Source: Corynebacterium liangguodongii (GTDB taxonomy: Bacteria; Actinomycetota; Actinomycetes; Mycobacteriales; Mycobacteriaceae). From it: DNA of 64,000 nt. The notes below the pieces were generated by a model. The model had not been told where the DNA came from, did not search any database, and worked only from the letters and a program-made list of their open reading frames with translations. The translations under genes and the position numbers were made by a program. Of the stretch, positions 58,860-64,000 are shown in pieces. Location of the stretch: positions 930,001-994,000 of the forward strand of contig NZ_CP026948.1 in NCBI RefSeq assembly GCF_003070865.1, given 5' to 3'. Position 1 is the first letter of the stretch. Every line of letters starts with the position of its first letter.

Positions 58860-60722
58860 GTGGCAGCTTCCATAAAGCCCTCGAAGAAGGCCCCGAAAAC
58901 CCCTGAAGCGCCCGCGCCCGAGCGTATGACCGGCGCGGACGCGGTTGTCCGCAGCCTGGAGGCTCTCGGCACCGACATCGTCTTCGGCCTGCCCGGCGGG
59001 GCGGTCCTCCCGCTCTACGAGTCCTTGTTCGCGGCCCACACGCTGCGCCACGTTCTCGTGCGCCATGAGCAGGGCGCCGGGCATGCGGCGACGGGCTACG
59101 CGCAGGCCACGGGCAAGGTCGGCGTGTGCATCGCCACCTCCGGCCCGGGCGCGACGAACCTGGTGACTCCTTTGGCCGATGCCTACTTGGACTCCGTTCC
59201 CATCCTCGCCATCACCGGCCAGGTGGGATCGCCGTTGATCGGCACCGACGCGTTCCAGGAGGCCGATATCCGCGGCATTACGATGCCGATTACGAAGCAC
59301 AATATGATGGTGCGCTCGGCCGCGGACATCCCGGCGGCGATCGCGGGAGCATTCCATATCGCCTCGACCGGCAGGCCGGGGCCCGTGCTCGTGGACATTC
59401 CGAAGGACGTCCAAAACGAAGAGCTCGACTTTAGCTGGCCGCCCGTGGTGGACCTCCCCGGCTACAAGCCCAACACCAAGCCCCACTCGCGCCAGATTGT
59501 GCAGGCGGCGAAGCTCATCGCCACCTCGAAGCGGCCCGTGTTCTACATCGGCGGGGGCGTGATTAAGGCTGGGGCCCACGAGGAGCTGCTTGCGCTTGCG
59601 GAGGAAACCGGGGTGCCCGTCGTCACCACCCTGATGGCTCTTGGCGCGTTCCCCCAGTCGCACCCGCTCTACATGGGCATGCCCGGCATGCACGGCTCCG
59701 TGCCTGCGGTCGGCGCACTGCAGGAGGCCGACCTGCTCATCGCCGTGGGCACGCGTTTCGACGACCGCGTCACCGGGGACACCGAGACCTTCGCGCCCCT
59801 CGCGAAGACCATCCACGCCGATATCGATCCCGCCGAGGTGGGCAAGATCCGCGAGGTGGATGTCCCCATCGTCGGCGATGCCAGGCGGGTGCTCTCCCAG
59901 CTTCTCGACGTCTTCAAGGAAGGCAAGGCCAACGCGCCGAAGATCGGCGCGTGGATCGAGCGGCTCAACGAGCTCAAGGAGCGCTTCCCGCGCGGGTATG
60001 ACCCGCAGTCCGATGGATCGCTCTCCCCGCAGTTCGTCATCGAGACCCTCGCCTCGCAGGTCGGAACCGATGCGATCTACGTCGCGGGCGTGGGCCAGCA
60101 CCAGATGTGGTCGGCGCAGTTCCTCAACTTTGACAAGCCCCGCACGTGGCTGAACTCGGGCGGGCTGGGGACCATGGGCTACGCCATCCCGGCGGCGCTC
60201 GGCGCGAAGGCGGGCTGCCCCGACAAGGAGGTCTGGGCGATCGACGGTGACGGCTGCTTCCAGATGACGAACCAGGAGCTCACCACCGCCGCGATGGAGG
60301 GCTTCCCCTTCAAAGTGGCCCTGATTAACAACGGCAACCTCGGCATGGTGCGGCAGTGGCAGACGCTGTTCTACGACGGCCACTATTCGCACACCAAGCT
60401 CGGCGGCGAGGTCTACGTGCCCGACTTTGTCAAGCTCTCCGAGGCGCTCGGCGCCGAGGCGATCCGGGTAACCTCCGAGGACGAGGTCATCCCGGCGATC
60501 CGCCGGGCGCGAGAGATCAACGACCGCCCGGTTGTCATCGAGTTCATCGTTGGGGAAGACGCGCAGGTCTGGCCGATGATTTCGGCCGGCGCTTCGAACT
60601 CGGATATCCAGTACGCACTCAACATCCGGCCGTTCTTCGAGCAGGAGGAGTCCGTGGGCACCGCGCCGGAGGACATCGATGACGTTGTAGAGCTAGGCAG
60701 CGAGCAGGAGAAGGGAAACTGA
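58860..60722 (+). CDS. ilvB: acetohydroxyacid synthase large subunit
   Basis: The 620-residue TPP enzyme condenses two pyruvates, or pyruvate and 2-ketobutyrate, the first shared step of branched-chain amino acid synthesis. Signatures: [40 protein letters not shown] (catalytic Glu), and the TPP/Mg motif [18 protein letters not shown]. The start is GTG 58860, behind AAGGAG at 10 nt. The first 20 residues are Lys/Pro/Ala-rich and not part of the fold. ilvN follows after 2 nt. Confidence 0.97.
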   Translation: MAASIKPSKKAPKTPEAPAPERMTGADAVVRSLEALGTDIVFGLPGGAVLPLYESLFAAHTLRHVLVRHEQGAGHAATGYAQATGKVGVCIATSGPGATNLVTPLADAYLDSVPILAITGQVGSPLIGTDAFQEADIRGITMPITKHNMMVRSAADIPAAIAGAFHIASTGRPGPVLVDIPKDVQNEELDFSWPPVVDLPGYKPNTKPHSRQIVQAAKLIATSKRPVFYIGGGVIKAGAHEELLALAEETGVPVVTTLMALGAFPQSHPLYMGMPGMHGSVPAVGALQEADLLIAVGTRFDDRVTGDTETFAPLAKTIHADIDPAEVGKIREVDVPIVGDARRVLSQLLDVFKEGKANAPKIGAWIERLNELKERFPRGYDPQSDGSLSPQFVIETLASQVGTDAIYVAGVGQHQMWSAQFLNFDKPRTWLNSGGLGTMGYAIPAALGAKAGCPDKEVWAIDGDGCFQMTNQELTTAAMEGFPFKVALINNGNLGMVRQWQTLFYDGHYSHTKLGGEVYVPDFVKLSEALGAEAIRVTSEDEVIPAIRRAREINDRPVVIEFIVGEDAQVWPMISAGASNSDIQYALNIRPFFEQEESVGTAPEDIDDVVELGSEQEKGN

Positions 60723-60724
60723 TC

Positions 60725-61240
60725 ATGAACCGAGACGAGACCACAAGAAACATCCTCTCCGTCCTCGTGCAAGACGTCGACGGCATCATCACCCGCGTCA
60801 CCGCGCTGTTTACCCGCCGCGGCTACAACCTGGTGTCCTTGGTCTCCGCGAAGACAGAGACGGAGGGCATCAACCGTCTCACTATCGTCGTCGACGCCAG
60901 CGAGTACCACATCGAGCAGATCACCAAGCAGCTGCACAAGCTCGTCCAGGTGCTCAAGGTCTTGCGGCTTGACGACGACAACACGATCGCGCGGTCGCTG
61001 ATGCTGGTGAAGGTCAACGCCAATAACACCAACCGGCCGCAGGTCGTCGACGCGGCCAACATCTTCCGCGCCCGCGTCGTCGACGTGGCCCCGGAATCCG
61101 TCGTCATCGAGGCCACCGGCACGCCGTCGAAGCTCCGGGCGTTCCTCGACGTGATGGAGACCTTCGGCATCCGCGAGCTTGTGCGCTACGGCCAGGTGGC
61201 GCTGGGCCGCGGCCCGAAGTCCATGTCGACGTCGAAGTAG
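60725..61240 (+). CDS. ilvN: acetohydroxyacid synthase small (regulatory) subunit
   Basis: The 171-residue ACT-domain subunit activates IlvB and gives feedback inhibition by valine, leucine and isoleucine. Signatures: NILSVLVQDVDGIITRVTAL, FTRRGYNLVSLVSAKTE and the C-terminal IREVR-like ELVRYGQVALGRG. The residues GIITR in the first ACT loop form the inhibitor site; they look like the normal feedback-sensitive form, because the G-I-I sequence is intact. Confidence 0.97.
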   Translation: MNRDETTRNILSVLVQDVDGIITRVTALFTRRGYNLVSLVSAKTETEGINRLTIVVDASEYHIEQITKQLHKLVQVLKVLRLDDDNTIARSLMLVKVNANNTNRPQVVDAANIFRARVVDVAPESVVIEATGTPSKLRAFLDVMETFGIRELVRYGQVALGRGPKSMSTSK

Positions 61241-61253
61241 CGCGGTCTTGTGG

Positions 61254-61259
61254 CATAAT
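61254..61259 (+). promoter_or_regulatory. candidate internal promoter of ilvC
   Basis: CATAAT lies 46 nt before the ilvC ATG, in an AT-rich gap with a ribosome site AGAAAGG. In C. glutamicum ilvC also has its own transcript, so a -10 here is plausible. Confidence 0.5.
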
Positions 61260-61301
61260 GTGAAACGTCTATCTCACATACTAAGAAAGGTGCGTGGTTA
61301 A

Positions 61302-62318
<1,017 letters not shown>

Positions 62319-62351
62319 TTACCGTGGGGCACGCTTAAATTCAGCGAACCA

Positions 62352-62397
62352 GCCCCGCGCGCTCGATGCATCATCCGTCGAGCGCGCGGGGCCTTTT
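62352..62397 (+). terminator. intrinsic terminator of ilvBNC
   Basis: A perfect 15-bp GC-rich stem (62352-62366 with 62378-62392) with an 11-nt loop is followed by CTTTT. Confidence 0.93.
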
Positions 62398-62457
62398 CCT
62401 GCCTGGACGCTCCCACAAACCCCGCCTTGCACGCGGGGGCCGGGGCCCTGCGGCATG

Positions 62458-62493
62458 AAAAACCCCGCCTCGCCGTAAGCGGCGGGGGCGGGG
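62458..62493 (-). terminator. intrinsic terminator of the repeat-protein gene
   Basis: On the minus strand a GC-rich hairpin (arms 62493-62480 and 62475-62463) is followed by TTTTT (62462-62458). It lies 19 nt past the stop of the minus-strand gene at 62513. Confidence 0.88.
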
Positions 62494-62512
62494 TAGGGGG
62501 GGCGTGCGCGGA

Positions 62513-63067
62513 CTAGTTGGTCGGCACAGCGTTCTGAACGGCGTCGCCGACCTTGTTGGCGGCCTCGCCAGCACCCTCGGTCGCGCCCTGGACGGCGTCG
62601 CCGGCCTTGTTGGCGGCCTCGCCGGCGCGCTCGGTTGCACCCTGGACGGCGTCGCCAGCACCCTCGGTTGCGCTCTGTGCCGCGCCCTCGGCACCGCCCT
62701 GGGCGCCCTCGGTCTCGGTCACGTCGACGGTCTCGGTGGCCACAATGGAGGTCGAGGTCTCACCCGTGGTGCCCTCGTTGTCCTTGTTGCCGGCGAAGAT
62801 CGAGTAGAGCAGCCAGCCGATGAGCAGCAGCGCGAGCAGGCCCAGCAGCCACTTCCACCAGCCGCCGCCCTGGTTCTCGGCCACGGCGGTCGAACCAGCG
62901 GTCGTCGTCGGGGTGCCGGTGGCCTTCGTGGTGTCGACGGTGGGCCCTGCGTTGGTGGCGGGGACCTTCGCGTCGTCGCGGACGCCCTCGACTCGGTGGC
63001 TAACCTCTTCGTTGTTGAGGTTGTTGAGCTTGTTCAGGTCCTTGGGATCATGGTTGTTGTTCGTCAT
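62513..63067 (-). CDS. single-pass membrane protein with LEA-like external repeats
   Basis: The 184-residue product has an Asn-rich start (MTNNNHDPKDLNKLNNLNNE), a Thr/Ala-rich stretch, one membrane helix (WWKWLLGLLALLLIGWLLY, about residues 70-88), and a C-terminal region built on 18-residue repeats of the form AGDAVQGATExAGEAANK (two full copies, partial ones either side). The repeats resemble amphipathic LEA or apolipoprotein-like helices. The terminator after it and ribosome site AAAGGATCG support a real gene. I recognise no family; a stress-protective or membrane-surface role is conjecture. Confidence 0.78.
   Translation of the reverse strand: MTNNNHDPKDLNKLNNLNNEEVSHRVEGVRDDAKVPATNAGPTVDTTKATGTPTTTAGSTAVAENQGGGWWKWLLGLLALLLIGWLLYSIFAGNKDNEGTTGETSTSIVATETVDVTETEGAQGGAEGAAQSATEGAGDAVQGATERAGEAANKAGDAVQGATEGAGEAANKVGDAVQNAVPTN
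62535..62668. repeat. 54-bp tandem repeats inside the repeat-protein gene
   Basis: A unit of about 54 bp (encoding 18 residues) is present in two near-identical full copies and partial flanking copies. The best conserved words are GACGGCGTCGCC, CTTGTTGGCGGCCTCGCC and GCCCTGGACGGC-like sequence. Confidence 0.75.
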
Positions 63068-63378
63068 TGTGTCGATCCTTTCGCTTAAGAGGTCTAATGC
63101 GTAGGGCACCCACGCGGTCGCGCGGCGCTCACGCGCTCCCGGCTGGTTAGCCGGAGGCGTACATCCACGTTAACAAAAAATGACTAAACCATGCGCTTAC
63201 GTTTGTATAACGATGTCCTAATCGTGAAAAACAGGCAGCTCAAGAGGGGTGACGGGGGATTGGCCGCTCGGCGTCATCGGTCAGGAGGAGGGGGGAATCG
63301 GGGACGCGCCGGTCGCCTGTACCGCGGGCGCGCCGCTGTGTCGCGCGCGATACCGGCGGATTCCTTAGAGTATGGGGC
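63068..63378. promoter_or_regulatory. divergent intergenic region
   Basis: No gene is visible in these 311 nt. An AT-rich patch at about 63170-63235 (including TATAAC at 63206-63211) contrasts with the GC-rich surroundings. The -10 TAGAGT for the DUF262 gene lies at 63366-63371. No riboswitch or tRNA was recognised. Confidence 0.55.
63366..63371 (+). promoter_or_regulatory. -10 element of the DUF262 gene (leaderless)
   Basis: TAGAGT is followed by 7 nt and the ATG at 63379. Confidence 0.6.
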
Positions 63379-64000
63379 ATGGGCTTTACCACGCCGAGCT
63401 ACTCGCTGACTGACCTGTTCTCCCGCGCGGGCCGCGGCGAGCTGCAGCTGCCTGACTTCCAGCACGACGTCGTCTTCGACGTCGACCGCGTGCGCTCGCT
63501 GGTCACTACGGTGCTGCGCGGCTACCCCGTCGGCGCCTTCCTCGCCCTCGATACCCGCAACGTCGCGCCCCGGTTCGCGTCGCGGCCCATCAACGGGGTC
63601 GCGGGCTCGCTCGCGGAGCCCGGGCTGTTGCTTCTCGACGGCCAGCAGCGCCTCACCGCCCTCTACCAGGCCTTCGGGGGTGACGGCACCGGCGACGGGG
63701 GAGTGGAGACGTTCGACCTGATGGGCCGCCGCATTGTGCGGCGCTTCTTCGTCGATATCCGCCGCGCCGTCTCTGCCGACCCGATGCCCGTCGAGGCGGT
63801 CTTCGCCGTCGACGAGAAGGGGGCGGTGCGCTCCCACTTCGGCCCGGAAATCCCCGGCGGGATCGCGGGCACGGACGACATGATTGCCCACGGCGTCATT
63901 CCTGTCTCGCTGTTGCTCCACGCCCGCGGCAGCGAGTTGCTCTTTGACATCGCGGCGGCAACAGCAAACCCCGAGGTGCGCGGCGCAGCGGCGGCTTTCC
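63379..64000 (+). CDS. DUF262 (GmrS/ParB-like) protein, N-terminal part (partial)
   Basis: From ATG 63379 the frame stays open to the window end (207 codons). The translation has YSLTDLFSRAGRGELQLPDF at the start, RVRSLVTTVLRGYPVGAFLA, and the diagnostic LLLLDGQQRLTALYQAF. DUF262 domains have a ParB/Srx-like fold with a nucleotide-binding DGQQR motif and occur in type IV modification-dependent restriction (GmrSD) and related defence proteins. Whether a DUF1524 HNH nuclease domain follows cannot be seen. The gene is probably leaderless. Confidence 0.85.
   Translation, partial: MGFTTPSYSLTDLFSRAGRGELQLPDFQHDVVFDVDRVRSLVTTVLRGYPVGAFLALDTRNVAPRFASRPINGVAGSLAEPGLLLLDGQQRLTALYQAFGGDGTGDGGVETFDLMGRRIVRRFFVDIRRAVSADPMPVEAVFAVDEKGAVRSHFGPEIPGGIAGTDDMIAHGVIPVSLLLHARGSELLFDIAAATANPEVRGAAAAF

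Noticed and set aside
61259..61278. TGTGA...TCACA palindrome upstream of ilvC as a GlxR (CRP-type) site
   Set aside because: The half-sites are separated by 10 nt instead of the 6 nt of the GlxR consensus, so the geometry does not fit one dimer.
63191..63409. Short plus-strand frame across the DUF262 promoter region
   Set aside because: It is Arg/Gly-biased, has no ribosome site and runs into the out-of-frame start of the DUF262 gene.

Overview
The window is 64 kb of GC-rich actinobacterial chromosome, almost certainly from a Corynebacterium. The main evidence is gene order. The run rho, prfA, prmC, tsaC, wecA, atpBEFHAGDC, a DUF2550 gene and nucS is followed by glgB/glgE, an IscS-type cysteine desulfurase, mnmA, ligA, gatCA, pfkA and gatB, then ilvD, an mscCG-type channel gene and ilvBNC. 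That is the corynebacterial chromosome backbone. No rRNA, tRNA, CRISPR array, prophage or insertion sequence was recognised, and I cannot name a species.

Layout. 1-5.3 kb: translation termination and tRNA modification genes, the wecA-type lipid-linked sugar transferase, and a frameshifted NAD(P)-binding gene. 5.3-13 kb: the complete F1Fo ATP synthase operon with a roughly 370-nt leader and an intrinsic terminator. 13-15.8 kb: DUF2550 protein, NucS mismatch endonuclease, a small Cys/His-rich protein, a thiamine-binding-like protein and a thioredoxin/TPR protein. 15.8-23 kb: the GlgE/GlgB alpha-glucan pair, divergent from an ABC ATPase, a Nudix hydrolase and a methyltransferase. 23-28.5 kb: a major facilitator transporter with a nucleoside hydrolase, the cysteine desulfurase, a GH25 lysozyme and an alpha/beta hydrolase. 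28.5-32.1 kb: an esterase and an MprF-like aminoacyl-lipid synthase, translationally coupled. 32-38 kb: spermidine-synthase-like protein, mnmA, a MetE-like protein, a DEDDh exonuclease and ligA. 38-41 kb: an ArsR-type regulator with a beta-lactamase-fold hydrolase, opposite a frameshifted TetR gene; then an ACT-domain gene. 41-48.4 kb: gatC-gatA, a transporter, pfkA, a bile-acid-family transporter, an acetyltransferase and gatB. 48.4-54.7 kb: a tandem pair of YkvI-like membrane proteins, a thiol-dependent reductase, a DoxX protein and a GT87 glycosyltransferase. 54.7-62.4 kb: ilvD, a PH-domain protein, mscCG, and ilvBNC behind a leader peptide and attenuator. 62.4-64 kb: an unusual membrane-anchored repeat protein and the start of a DUF262 gene.

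For someone hunting new biology, the strongest signal is promoter architecture rather than a new gene cassette. About twenty genes begin 6-8 nt after a TANNNT -10 hexamer, so they are probably leaderless. At three divergent junctions the two opposed -10 hexamers physically overlap. At four co-directional junctions the stop codon of the upstream gene is also the first three bases of the downstream -10 element. All convergent gene pairs are spaced by 3 nt or less or overlap, without visible intrinsic terminators. Other points of interest are the tandem membrane-protein duplication with a 326-bp perfectly identical block (gene conversion), a G-quadruplex motif upstream of gatB, two frameshifted genes, a palindromic operator between the ArsR and TetR genes, and the repeat-tailed membrane protein beside a DUF262 gene cut by the window edge.
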